From NCBI GenBank assembly GCA_035547155.1, contig DASZVJ010000200.1:1-46095 (forward strand): 46,095 nucleotides of DNA, in the 5' to 3' direction. Source of the stretch: CAZNMF01 sp035547155. Lineage in GTDB: Bacteria > Acidobacteriota > Vicinamibacteria > Vicinamibacterales > SCN-69-37. Of this stretch, positions 1 to 7,200 are shown in pieces (position 1 is the stretch's first letter; each line of letters begins with the position of its first letter). A program made the translations under genes and the position numbers. The notes beneath the pieces are model-generated. The model ran no database searches. It was not told the DNA's origin and was given only the letters and a program-made list of their open reading frames with translations.

Positions 1-1980
1 GTACTCGGCGACATGACGGTCGATGAGCGCCTCCTGCCGGCCGTCGTCGCGAACGGGATCGAACGTGCGTCCAGCGAGGATGTGCATGCCCATGACCGAG
101 GTGTACGACGCGCGTGTCCCGATGACGTCCGCGACGAGCGCATCGTGTTCCCGCGATCCCGTATTGCCCGGCGCGCCGGGAATTTCGATGGCGGCCAGGT
201 TGCTCGACGCCGTGAACGGCAGCGCGGAGGTCGCGCTCGCGTCCGTCACGCCCGGGATTGCCGCGAGCGCGCGCTCGACGCGATCCTGGAAGCCGACGAC
301 GTCGGCGGGCTTCGGGAAGAACTCGGGCGGCGTCCGGACGCGGAACGTCAGGACGCCGTCGGCGTTGAACCCAGGATCGGCACGCAGAAGACGCTCGACG
401 CTGCGCACGACGAGTCCGGCGCTGCCGAGCAGCACGAGCGACAACGCGACCTGCGCGACGATCAGGCTCTTGCGCATGCGCGTGTGTCCGCCACCGCCAC
501 GGATGGCGCTGCTCGCGAGCAGCGACGACAGCGTCGCGCGCGCAGCCCACATCGCCGGCGCCGCCGCCGCGAGAAGACCCAGGATCATTCCAAGTCCGGC
601 GATCGTCGCACCGACGCGCCAATCGGCGGCGATGGCGTCACGCCGCGGCAAATCGAGCGGCGCGAGCGCCACTAACGCGCGTGTCGCCCAGACCGCAATG
701 ATCGCGCCCGACGCGCCGCCGACGAGGCCGAGCACGCCGCCTTCGAGCAGCGTCGCGCGCATGACCGCGGCGTCGCTGGCGCCGAGCGCGCGCGAGACGG
801 CGATCTCGTGCTCGCGTTGTGCGGCACGCGCGAGGAGCACCAGCGCGAGATTGACCATCAGCATGAGCGCGAGCACGGCGGCGGCCACGCCGACGAGGAT
901 CAACGCCGGTCGTGCGCGCGCGACAAGGTCGGTCTTGAGTCCGACGGCGTAGAGCCGCAGGCCGCGTCCGCCGAAATCGCGCGCGTCGATCGTCCGGCCC
1001 GCCGCGTCGACAGCCGACGCGACCGCCTCGGGAGATGTGCCGTGCACCGCGCGCAGGAGGGCCGAGAAGTTACCGCCGTTCTGGGCCGTCGCGAGATCCT
1101 GCGCCGTCGTGATGAACGCGTCGATCGGCGGCGCCGTCCCGGTGGCATCGTGCCTTCGGAACGCGAAATCTTTCGGCAGCACGCCGATGACCGTGTACGC
1201 GTTCCCCTGCAGCCGGACGTCGCGGCCGATCATCGCCGGATCCGCGCCGAGACGGTTCCACAGGCCGTACGCCAGCACGATCAGATTCGGCTTGCCGGGA
1301 CCGGCTTCGTTCGGCGCGAAGCCGCGGCCGATCGCCGGCGTCACGCCGAGCAGATCGAAGAGATTCGGCGTGATCACCGTGACGGCGATTTCGGTCGGTG
1401 TATCGCCTTCGCGCGCGGCGAAGATGCCGCCAAGCATCGGCTGCAGGAACGCGACGTCGTCGACGACGCCGCGGGAAGCGCGCAGTTCGGCGAGATCGGG
1501 GCCGGCGAGCGCCCCGCGTCTCAGCTTCAGCTCCGGCCCATAGTCGCGCCACACGTCGTACAGATCGCCCGCGTTCCGGTAGGGCAGCGGCTCGATCAGC
1601 GTCTTGCCGACGATGGCCGCGACGACGGCGACCATGGCGAGACCGATCGTCAGCGTGCCGATCGTGAAGATCGCGAACGCAGGCGCGCGCCGCAGCCTGC
1701 GCAGCACGAACTCGGCGTCGCGTCCCCACTGTCCGCCGCGCCGCCACGAGACGGCGGGTCTCACGCGCTCACCCAATCCATTGCGTATCGAATCCCAGAG
1801 CGCACGCATCCAGACGATGGCGAGACGCGGGAGTCCGCCGCGGCGCACGGCCTCGCGCGCGCGATCGAGATAGGCCTCGACGACGGCCTCGCCCATGTCG
1901 TCGCGGAAGTCGGGCGGATAGAGCCGCTGCAGCAGCCGGAACCACCGCTCGGATGCGCGCATCTCGCGATCGCGTGTCAT
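1..1980 (-). CDS. ADOP-family ABC transporter permease (partial, C-terminus beyond window)
   Basis: Open frame of 660 codons running off the left edge, so the C-terminal part is missing. It is a MacB/FtsX-type permease of the acidobacterial duplicated orphan permease kind. A cytoplasmic N-terminal stretch (about residues 1-95, with YPPDFRDDMG near 21-30) precedes the first membrane segment (about 101-124). A MacB-like periplasmic domain (residues about 130-350, with the family motif LFDLLGVTPAIGRGF) and a first FtsX membrane module (LARAAQREHEIAVSRALGAS region) follow, then a second periplasmic half. Such proteins normally end in a second FtsX module. The ATG overlaps the TGA of the upstream PadR gene by one base (TGATG), so translation is probably coupled and expression is probably controlled by that PadR. 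No ABC ATPase is encoded nearby. The substrate is unknown; drug, lipid or macrolide export is only a family-level guess. Confidence 0.9.
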   Translation of the reverse strand, partial: MTRDREMRASERWFRLLQRLYPPDFRDDMGEAVVEAYLDRAREAVRRGGLPRLAIVWMRALWDSIRNGLGERVRPAVSWRRGGQWGRDAEFVLRRLRRAPAFAIFTIGTLTIGLAMVAVVAAIVGKTLIEPLPYRNAGDLYDVWRDYGPELKLRRGALAGPDLAELRASRGVVDDVAFLQPMLGGIFAAREGDTPTEIAVTVITPNLFDLLGVTPAIGRGFAPNEAGPGKPNLIVLAYGLWNRLGADPAMIGRDVRLQGNAYTVIGVLPKDFAFRRHDATGTAPPIDAFITTAQDLATAQNGGNFSALLRAVHGTSPEAVASAVDAAGRTIDARDFGGRGLRLYAVGLKTDLVARARPALILVGVAAAVLALMLMVNLALVLLARAAQREHEIAVSRALGASDAAVMRATLLEGGVLGLVGGASGAIIAVWATRALVALAPLDLPRRDAIAADWRVGATIAGLGMILGLLAAAAPAMWAARATLSSLLASSAIRGGGGHTRMRKSLIVAQVALSLVLLGSAGLVVRSVERLLRADPGFNADGVLTFRVRTPPEFFPKPADVVGFQDRVERALAAIPGVTDASATSALPFTASSNLAAIEIPGAPGNTGSREHDALVADVIGTRASYTSVMGMHILAGRTFDPVRDDGRQEALIDRHVAEY

Positions 1981-2348
1981 CACTTCGCCGCCTTCGGCAG
2001 AAGACCTCCGACGCGTGCGGCTTTCGTGAGCATCTCGAGCCGGCGTGCTTCCGCCGAGGCGGCGCGCCGCCCCGCCGGCGTGATGCGGTAGTAGTTGCGG
2101 CGCTCGTCGTCGGCGTCCGCCGCGGGCCGCCGCGACGACGCTTCGATCAGGCCGGCCTCGACCATGCGCGCCAGCGCGCGATACATCGTGCCGACGTCGG
2201 GCGCGGGTGCATCGCCGCGCGTCTGGATGTCCTGGATGATCCCGTAGCCGTGCCGCTCACCGGCGGCGAGGCTGAGCAGGACGTGAAACTCGACGGGCCG
2301 GAGCGGCAGGAGATCGTCGAGCGTACGGCGAGCGCGGTCGGTTCGCAT
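1980..2348 (-). CDS. PadR-family transcriptional regulator
   Basis: Small winged-helix repressor of about 122 residues. The PadR hallmark runs from EFHVLLSLAAGERHGYGI through GTMYRALARMVEAGLIEAS to the wing segment RNYYRITPAGR. A longer reading exists (start at 2384), but the ATG at 2348 is preceded by AAGGA at a good distance and lies downstream of a TTGACA promoter, so I take the shorter form. It overlaps the downstream ADOP permease by one base. In this family a PadR next to a permease usually represses its own operon and is released by a small ligand. That role is inferred here. Ligand unknown. Confidence 0.9.
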   Translation of the reverse strand: MRTDRARRTLDDLLPLRPVEFHVLLSLAAGERHGYGIIQDIQTRGDAPAPDVGTMYRALARMVEAGLIEASSRRPAADADDERRNYYRITPAGRRAASAEARRLEMLTKAARVGGLLPKAAK

Positions 2349-2359
2349 ATGCGTCCTTG

Positions 2360-2398
2360 TATGACGTATATATGCACGACGCATAGAGCGGCTGTCAA
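2360..2398 (-). promoter_or_regulatory. Candidate sigma70 promoter with overlapping TATG...CATA dyad upstream of padR
   Basis: On the minus strand TTGACA (2398-2393) is followed after 18 bases by CATATA (2374-2369), a good sigma70-type pair. The start point would fall near 2362, just before the AAGGA ribosome site and the ATG at 2348. The -10 region sits inside an imperfect dyad bounded by TATG and CATA (2385-2360). PadR operators are typically ATG/CAT-type dyads over the promoter, so autorepression is plausible but unproven. Confidence 0.5.
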
Positions 2399-2514
2399 GG
2401 GACGCGGCCCGATCGACCGCGGGGTCGCGCGGATCGCCGGTCGGCGCGGTGTCGCGCTCACGCCCTTCGCCGCCGCGCAGGGATGCCGGGCGGCGGACGC
2501 GGGCCGCGCCGCCC

Positions 2515-3318
2515 TCAGTGCCTGATGGTCTCGTCGAGGAAGACGCTGTTGGCGACGGACACGACGCCCGTCTCCTGGTCGATGAGCGTCTGCGTCGCCG
2601 TGATCGTGCGCAGCACGCCGCGGTGGCCGCGAACCTCGATCGGATCGCCCGGCTTGAAGATCTTGCGCGCGTAGAAACCGGCCAGCACGTTGCGCGTGAG
2701 ATCGCGCGATCCGAGACCGATCGAGATCCCGAACGCCAGCGCCAGCCCCGAGAGCGTGCAGATCGTCACGATTCGCACCATGTCGGTGTCGAACCGTAGC
2801 TGCGAGATCGCCATGATGCCGACGACGAAGAGGATCAGGCCGGCGACGAGGCTGCCGAGCTGGCGTGCGAACTCGAGGCCGGATTCCTCCGCGGCCTGCG
2901 TCACCGTGCGGCCAGCGAACTGGCTGACCGCCGTGCCGATCACCACGAGGAGCACAGCGGCGATCACGTTCGGCAGATAGGCGAACAGCGCGGCGATCGC
3001 ATCGGAAATCGCCCTCAGGCCGAGCGCGTCCGCGACCGTGCGCGCGAACAGGAACAGCAGCAGGAAGTAGGCGAGCCGCGGCAGGACGACATTGAGCGAC
3101 TGGCGGACGCCGAGGCGATGCAGCACCGTGTCGAGGCCGGCCTGCTGGAGGAGCGCGTCGAACCGCACGCGTACGAGCACGGTCCGCAGCACGCGCTCGA
3201 CGATCTTGGCGAGCAGCACGAGCGCGACCAGCACGACGAGGCCGATCGCGATGCGCGGAACCGCCGTGGCGATCGTCAGTCCCAGTTCCCGGAAGCTCTG
3301 GACGAGCTGTGCCCTCAT
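2515..3318 (-). CDS. MscS-family small-conductance mechanosensitive channel
   Basis: Protein of 267 residues. Four hydrophobic segments are visible, at about 18-38, 78-96, 115-135 and 155-175. An amphipathic pore-lining helix follows, with glycine/alanine-rich LSGLALAFGISIGLGS. Then comes the MscS beta domain, with the family motif NVLAGFYARKIFKPGDPIEVRG and a VSVANSVFLDE ending. The protein stops right after the beta domain, so the C-terminal alpha/beta cage of classical MscS is short or absent. It should act in the inner membrane as a pressure-release or conductance channel. Its ATG overlaps the stop of the upstream 86-residue gene by four bases (ATGA), placing it third in an operon behind an ECF sigma factor. 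A role in envelope or osmotic stress is inferred from that context. Confidence 0.85.
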   Translation of the reverse strand: MRAQLVQSFRELGLTIATAVPRIAIGLVVLVALVLLAKIVERVLRTVLVRVRFDALLQQAGLDTVLHRLGVRQSLNVVLPRLAYFLLLFLFARTVADALGLRAISDAIAALFAYLPNVIAAVLLVVIGTAVSQFAGRTVTQAAEESGLEFARQLGSLVAGLILFVVGIMAISQLRFDTDMVRIVTICTLSGLALAFGISIGLGSRDLTRNVLAGFYARKIFKPGDPIEVRGHRGVLRTITATQTLIDQETGVVSVANSVFLDETIRH

Positions 3319-3575
3319 GACCGATCCTCGCGCTTCCGCCTGTGCCCATCCAGCAGATCGAGCGGCCAGCGCAGGAACTCCACGAGCATCGCGATGGGAC
3401 CGCTCCAGAACAGCTCGATCAGGTCGCCGCCCAACATCCGCCGTTCGATCCGGCGGGCGACGCGCTCGGCGAATCGATCGGGCAGCTGATGGGCGACGTC
3501 GCGCAGTTCCTCGATGGGCGAGCCCAGATCGGGATCGCCGCCCGCCGCCGTCTGGTCGTCGTCGCCGGCGGTCAT
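3315..3575 (-). CDS. Small unknown protein between ECF sigma factor and MscS
   Basis: 86 residues, not recognised. The N-terminal third is acidic (DDD, GGDPDLGSP). The middle is a charged helix (FAERVARRIERRML), followed by a hydrophobic or amphipathic stretch (DLIELFWSGPIAMLVEFLRW) and a basic tail. The start ATG overlaps the stop of the sigma gene by one base and its own stop overlaps the mscS start by four bases, so all three are surely co-translated. The slot directly after an ECF sigma gene is where anti-sigma factors usually sit. No zinc-binding HxxxCxxC signature is present, so a role as anti-sigma or membrane-associated partner is only a positional guess. Confidence 0.7.
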   Translation of the reverse strand: MTAGDDDQTAAGGDPDLGSPIEELRDVAHQLPDRFAERVARRIERRMLGGDLIELFWSGPIAMLVEFLRWPLDLLDGHRRKREDRS

Positions 3576-4186
3576 CAGCGCCGCTCGATCGATGGAGCCG
3601 GGGGTGCCGGATCGGCGCGCGGTCCGAACCGCCGGCGGAACTCCTCGCGTCCGCGCTTGATGCGCATCTTCACGGCGGACAGGCTGATGCGCAGGTGCGC
3701 GGCGATCTCCTCGTACGAGAAGCCGTCGCCGTCGCGCAGCATCAACGGGAGACGCAGCGTGTCCGGCATCGCGTCCAAGATCGCGAGGATGCGCTCACGG
3801 TCGGCCGCCGCGCCGAGCGCCGCGTCGACCGCCGGCGCCACCTGCAGCGCGGCGTCCTGCTCGTGCGTCCGTTCGTCGAGCTCCAACGTCGGCGTGCTCC
3901 TCATCTTCCGTAGATAGTTCAGACAGTGGTTCACCTTGATGCGGTGGAGCCACGCGCGAAAGGGCGCCTGACGCTCGAACCGGCGCAAACCGAAGAAGGC
4001 CTTGACGAACACTTCCTGCGCCAGGTCGTCGACGTCGTTCGGCAGGCGCGTCACCGCGCGGCAGTTGGCCGCGACGAATGCCTGATGCCGCCGCACCAGC
4101 GCCTCGAACGGCCGTGTGTCATACGCGCCGGACGATCGCGCGATTTCGACCAACTCGTCGTCGGACATGCCCTCGAACGCCCGCAC
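3575..4186 (-). CDS. RNA polymerase ECF-type sigma factor
   Basis: About 203 residues. Sigma region 2 is clear (FEALVRRHQAFV, then the DDLAQEVFVKAF core and FRAWLHRIKVNHCLNYLRK). Region 4 has a typical helix-turn-helix (MPDTLRLPLMLRDGDGFSYE, EIAAHLRISLSAVKMRIKRG). I place the start at GTG 4186, which is preceded by GGAGG with a 6-base gap. A TTG at 4219 and an ATG at 4168 in the same frame are alternatives. It leads the sigma / 86-residue / mscS operon and is divergent from mscL, so it may direct an envelope or osmotic stress response. That function is inferred from neighbours only. Confidence 0.9.
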   Translation of the reverse strand: MRAFEGMSDDELVEIARSSGAYDTRPFEALVRRHQAFVAANCRAVTRLPNDVDDLAQEVFVKAFFGLRRFERQAPFRAWLHRIKVNHCLNYLRKMRSTPTLELDERTHEQDAALQVAPAVDAALGAAADRERILAILDAMPDTLRLPLMLRDGDGFSYEEIAAHLRISLSAVKMRIKRGREEFRRRFGPRADPAPPAPSIERR

Positions 4187-4235
4187 CCATCGCCTCCAGA
4201 GACACGCACGGGCGGCCAAAAGTCACCTGCGCACG

Positions 4236-4269
4236 GGAAGTATATCGATCTCGACCCGATGTGACTTCC
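4236..4269. promoter_or_regulatory. Imperfect dyad in the sigma/mscL divergent intergenic region
   Basis: GGAAGT at 4236-4241 is mirrored by ACTTCC at 4264-4269. Inner TATCG (4243-4247) and CGATG (4257-4261) extend the symmetry with one base of slippage. It lies about 50 bases upstream of the sigma-factor start and about 100 upstream of mscL. It could be an operator for either divergent gene. No clear -35/-10 pair is visible beside it. Confidence 0.3.
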
Positions 4270-4365
4270 TGGCCGCGCACTGTGTCTCCTTGACGCGGGC
4301 GTCGACCGTGCGTCGTGCGGCGTGTGGGGCGGTGTCCGGGGCAGCCTTCACAAGGAGTGCGGCAG

Positions 4366-4788
4366 ATGTTCAAGGAGTTCAAAGCGTTCGCGATGCGCGG
4401 CAACGTCGTCGACATGGCGGTTGGCATCGTGATTGGCGCGGCGTTCGGGGCCATCGTCACCAGCTTCGTCGGCGATTTGTTGATGCCGATTCTCGGGCTG
4501 CTGACCGGCGGCGTCGATTTCTCGAACAAGTACGTGCTGCTGCAGGCGGGCCCGGCCAATCCGGGGCCGTATGCCTCGCTGGCCGCCGCGAAGGCCGCCG
4601 GCGCGGTGACGTTCGGCTACGGAGTGTTCCTCAACACGATCGTGAACTTCCTGATCGTCGCGTTTGCGCTGTTCCTCGTGATCAAAGGCATGAACGCGGC
4701 GCGGAAGCCGCAGGCGGCGGCGCCCGCGGGGCCGTCGAATGAAGAAGTGCTCCTGACGCAGATCCGCGATTTGCTGGCGCGCCGCTGA
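4366..4788 (+). CDS. mscL: Large-conductance mechanosensitive channel MscL
   Basis: 140 residues, normal MscL length. The protein begins MFKEFKAFAMRGNVVDMAVG, the conserved N-terminal helix and first pore helix. The GAAFGAIVTSFVGDLLMPI segment, a periplasmic loop, the second membrane helix (FLNTIVNFLIVAFALFLVIK) and a cytoplasmic helix (EEVLLTQIRDLLARR) follow. The start is ATG 4366, with AAGGAG a few bases upstream; an in-frame ATG further upstream is not needed. MscL forms a homopentamer in the inner membrane that opens under extreme turgor and releases solutes. Immediately downstream are a dodecin-like gene (19-base gap) and a BON-LysM gene in the same direction, probably one transcript. 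Confidence 0.96.
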   Translation: MFKEFKAFAMRGNVVDMAVGIVIGAAFGAIVTSFVGDLLMPILGLLTGGVDFSNKYVLLQAGPANPGPYASLAAAKAAGAVTFGYGVFLNTIVNFLIVAFALFLVIKGMNAARKPQAAAPAGPSNEEVLLTQIRDLLARR

Positions 4789-4807
4789 CGCGGCGAAGGG
4801 AGGCGGC

Positions 4808-5011
4808 ATGTCGGTTGCGAAGGTGACGGAAATCAGCGCGCGATCGCCCAAGAGCTTCGAGGACGCGATCCAGGTCGGGCTCACGCGCGCGGCGAAAACG
4901 CTGCGCAACATCCGCAGCGCGCGGCTCAAAGAGCAGCTGGTGCGCTGTGACGGCGGACACATCACCGAGTATCAGGTCAATCTCGTCATCACGTTCGTGC
5001 TCGATCAGTAA
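4808..5011 (+). CDS. Dodecin-family protein lacking the flavin-stacking tryptophan
   Basis: 67 residues, the usual dodecin length, with the family pattern beta-helix-beta-beta: EISARSPKSFEDAIQ, GLTRAAKTLRNIRSARLKEQ, then HITEYQVNLVITFVL. Known dodecins form dodecamers that store riboflavin or FMN. In ungapped comparison with remembered bacterial and archaeal dodecins, the tryptophan of the DWFEV motif that stacks on the flavin is a serine here (NIRSARL), while the glutamine of the YQVxL strand is kept. The fold therefore looks intact but flavin binding may be altered or lost. A GGGAGG ribosome site precedes the ATG. It lies between mscL and the BON-LysM gene. Confidence 0.85.
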   Translation: MSVAKVTEISARSPKSFEDAIQVGLTRAAKTLRNIRSARLKEQLVRCDGGHITEYQVNLVITFVLDQ

Positions 5012-5035
5012 CGCGGTCCGATCCACGGAGGAATC

Positions 5036-5431
5036 ATGAGTCTCACAGGGATGTACGCGTACGCGCGTCAGGTGGCACAGGGCAAGTTCACCGGCACGAT
5101 CGAAGAGCGCGCCGGCAAGCTCGTCTTCAATGGGACGGTCGCGACGGACGCCGAGAAGAACGAGATCTGGAACGCGATCAAGACGATTCCGACGTGGCGC
5201 GACGACGTCATGGCGGACATTCGCGTCATCGGCGGGCCCACGCCGGCGGCGCCGCCTGCAGCCGCTCCGGTGCCGAAAACCTACACGGTGAAAGCCGGCG
5301 ACACGCTGAGCGCGATTGCCAAAGCACATCTCGGTAGCGCGAGCGCGTACATGAAGATCTTCGAGCTCAACAAAGATCAGTTGAGCGATCCGGACACGAT
5401 CAAGCTGGGCCAGGTGCTGCGTCTGCCGTAG
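5036..5431 (+). CDS. BON-LysM domain protein (Kbp/YgaU-like), copy 1
   Basis: 131 residues: a BON-like domain at about 17-65 (KLVFNGTVATDAEKNEIW, then DDVMADIRVIGG), a proline/alanine linker (66-78), and one LysM domain at about 80-131 (YTVKAGDTLSAIAKAHLG ... LGQVLRLP). The arrangement and length match E. coli Kbp (YgaU), a cytoplasmic potassium-binding protein made under osmotic stress. No signal peptide is seen, consistent with that. A GGAGG site precedes the ATG. A close paralogue lies at 8571-8984. Potassium sensing is a family-level inference, supported by the neighbouring mechanosensitive channels. Confidence 0.9.
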   Translation: MSLTGMYAYARQVAQGKFTGTIEERAGKLVFNGTVATDAEKNEIWNAIKTIPTWRDDVMADIRVIGGPTPAAPPAAAPVPKTYTVKAGDTLSAIAKAHLGSASAYMKIFELNKDQLSDPDTIKLGQVLRLP

Positions 5432-5436
5432 CGCGA

Positions 5437-7017
5437 TCAGGTCGCGCCGGCCGCGGCGCGGCGGAGATCGGCGAGCGCGTCGATCGTCCGCTCGACGTTG
5501 GGCGCGCCGTCGGGCGGCGTCCACTCGAGCGGCGATCCGGCCGCGATCAGCAGACGCGCGACCGCGACGTGATCCGCGCCTGGCTGCGCATGGCCGCGGC
5601 CTTCGACGGCCCAGACGAGCGGCGTGGCCGCGAACATGCTGTCGCGCGCATCGACCGCTGCGCCGAATCGCAGCAGGACGCGCACCGCGTCGGGATGGCC
5701 GCCCATCGCGGCGCGGTGCAGCGGCATCACGCCATCGCTGTCGGCAACGTGCGGATCGAACCCGCGCTCGAGCATCGTCTCGAGCACGGCCGCGTTGCCG
5801 CTCTCGGCCGGACGCTGGAGCATGAGGTGATGATCGCGCCGCAATTCGGTCTTCAGATGCGGATGCGCGCGCAGCATCTCGTCCGCGGCCGCACCGTCAC
5901 CGCGTCCGCACGCGGCGGCGAAGCGATCGAGCGGCGCCAGCTCGTCGACCGCGCCGTGCGCGAGGAGCCACGACGCGATGTCGCGATTGCCGGAGAGCTC
6001 CGCGAGCGTGTGCGGCGTGCGGCCGTCGGCGCGCCGCCGCGAGACATCGGCGCCGTGCCCGACGAGCGCCTCCACCAGCGGCACGTCCCAGCGCCGCGCC
6101 GCCACGTGCAGCGGCGCCTCATCGTCTGGACCCCACGAGAGATTGGGATTCGCGCCGTGTTCGATCAGCCAGCGCGGGCCGGCGGAATTGGTGCTCCACA
6201 GCATCATATGGACGAGCGGCGGCACACCGCCGCGGATGCCGTCGACGTCGACGCCGTAGCGGTGCAACAGCTCGAGCGCCGCGATGTTGCCGCCGCCGCC
6301 CGTGATGTGCATGGACACACCGTCGGTCGGATTCGCGCCGGCCTCGAGCAGGACTTCGGCGAGCGCGAGCGACGGCACGTCGCACAGCGCGCCCCACAAT
6401 GCCGTGCGCGGCAGCTCCGGATGCCAGTTCCAGTGATATTCGGCGTTGGGATTCGCGCCGAGCGCACAGAGGCGACGTGCGATCGCGACGAGTCCGGCCT
6501 GCCGATCGGGACCGTCCCGATGCAGGCACGTGTGGCAGACGTACAGCAACGGCTCCCACTGTTCCGGCCCGCCCGGTTGCGTCGACAGCTCGGGACGATC
6601 GCGCAGGCGCGCCTCGACTGCGGCGGCGTCGCCGAGCACGAGCGCCGTATGCAGCGTCGCATTGGCGATGCCGGGATGGAGCGCCAGCAATCGGCGCGCG
6701 CGATCGATGGCACCTCCTGCGGCCGCGCGCACGAACGCGTCGACCGCGGCGTCGAACGACAGCGTCCGCGCCTCGACTTCTTCGCGCAGCGCATTCCACG
6801 ACGCGAAGCCGTGCTCGCGCGCAATCACCGATTGCGCGTCGTGCAGGGCGAGTGCCGTGGACTCGATTTCGGCGATCGACTTCGCCGCCAGCGCCGGCAG
6901 GGCCGCGAAACGACGGAGCGCGCCGGGATCGCGCGCGTGCGCGTCGTGCAGCAGCGATTTCGCGTGTTTCTTCAGGTGTTCGAGATTGGGGCGATCGGGA
7001 AGCGGACGCGGCGTCAT
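5437..7017 (-). CDS. Ankyrin-repeat protein
   Basis: 526 residues. The start is ATG 7017, preceded by GGAGG with a 6-base gap; the in-frame extension upstream is not supported. An N-terminal helical region (residues about 1-75: NLEHLKKHAKSLLHDAHARD, HGFASWNALREEVEA) is common in front of bacterial ankyrin arrays. Many ankyrin repeats follow, for example APLHVAARRWDVPLVEALVGHGADVS, and MPLHRAAMGGHPDAVRVLLR with GAAVDARD after it. No signal peptide or membrane segment, so probably cytoplasmic and protein-binding. It converges with the BON-LysM gene (5-base gap between stops). The partner is unknown. Confidence 0.9.
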   Translation of the reverse strand: MTPRPLPDRPNLEHLKKHAKSLLHDAHARDPGALRRFAALPALAAKSIAEIESTALALHDAQSVIAREHGFASWNALREEVEARTLSFDAAVDAFVRAAAGGAIDRARRLLALHPGIANATLHTALVLGDAAAVEARLRDRPELSTQPGGPEQWEPLLYVCHTCLHRDGPDRQAGLVAIARRLCALGANPNAEYHWNWHPELPRTALWGALCDVPSLALAEVLLEAGANPTDGVSMHITGGGGNIAALELLHRYGVDVDGIRGGVPPLVHMMLWSTNSAGPRWLIEHGANPNLSWGPDDEAPLHVAARRWDVPLVEALVGHGADVSRRRADGRTPHTLAELSGNRDIASWLLAHGAVDELAPLDRFAAACGRGDGAAADEMLRAHPHLKTELRRDHHLMLQRPAESGNAAVLETMLERGFDPHVADSDGVMPLHRAAMGGHPDAVRVLLRFGAAVDARDSMFAATPLVWAVEGRGHAQPGADHVAVARLLIAAGSPLEWTPPDGAPNVERTIDALADLRRAAAGAT

Positions 7018-7120
7018 ACATCCTCCATGCTGAGGCCTGTGGTTCGCAAACAGGCAGCACGGAGATGGACGTGCCGTCGTTGAGATGCCGTGACCGGGGG
7101 GCTTGGCCCTTCGCGCGAAC

Positions 7121-7145
7121 CCGCGGGCGCCCGACGCGCCCGCGG
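7121..7145 (-). terminator. Hairpin downstream of the OmpA-family gene
   Basis: Perfect 10-base arms CCGCGGGCGC (7121-7130) and GCGCCCGCGG (7136-7145) with a 5-base loop. A wider pair, CCGTGACC at 7088-7095 and GGTCACGG at 7144-7151, overlaps it. It lies about 56 bases past the stop of the minus-strand OmpA gene and upstream of the ankyrin gene start. There is no run of U, so termination efficiency is uncertain. Confidence 0.4.
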
Positions 7146-7200
7146 TCACGGTAGCCCGGCAGCCCGCCGCGCGTCAAACGACGCTCGGCCGGCACGACGG

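Noticed and set aside
5569..7083. A 504-codon plus frame opposite the ankyrin gene
   Set aside because: The minus strand shows ankyrin repeats; the plus frame is arginine-rich and lacks domains.
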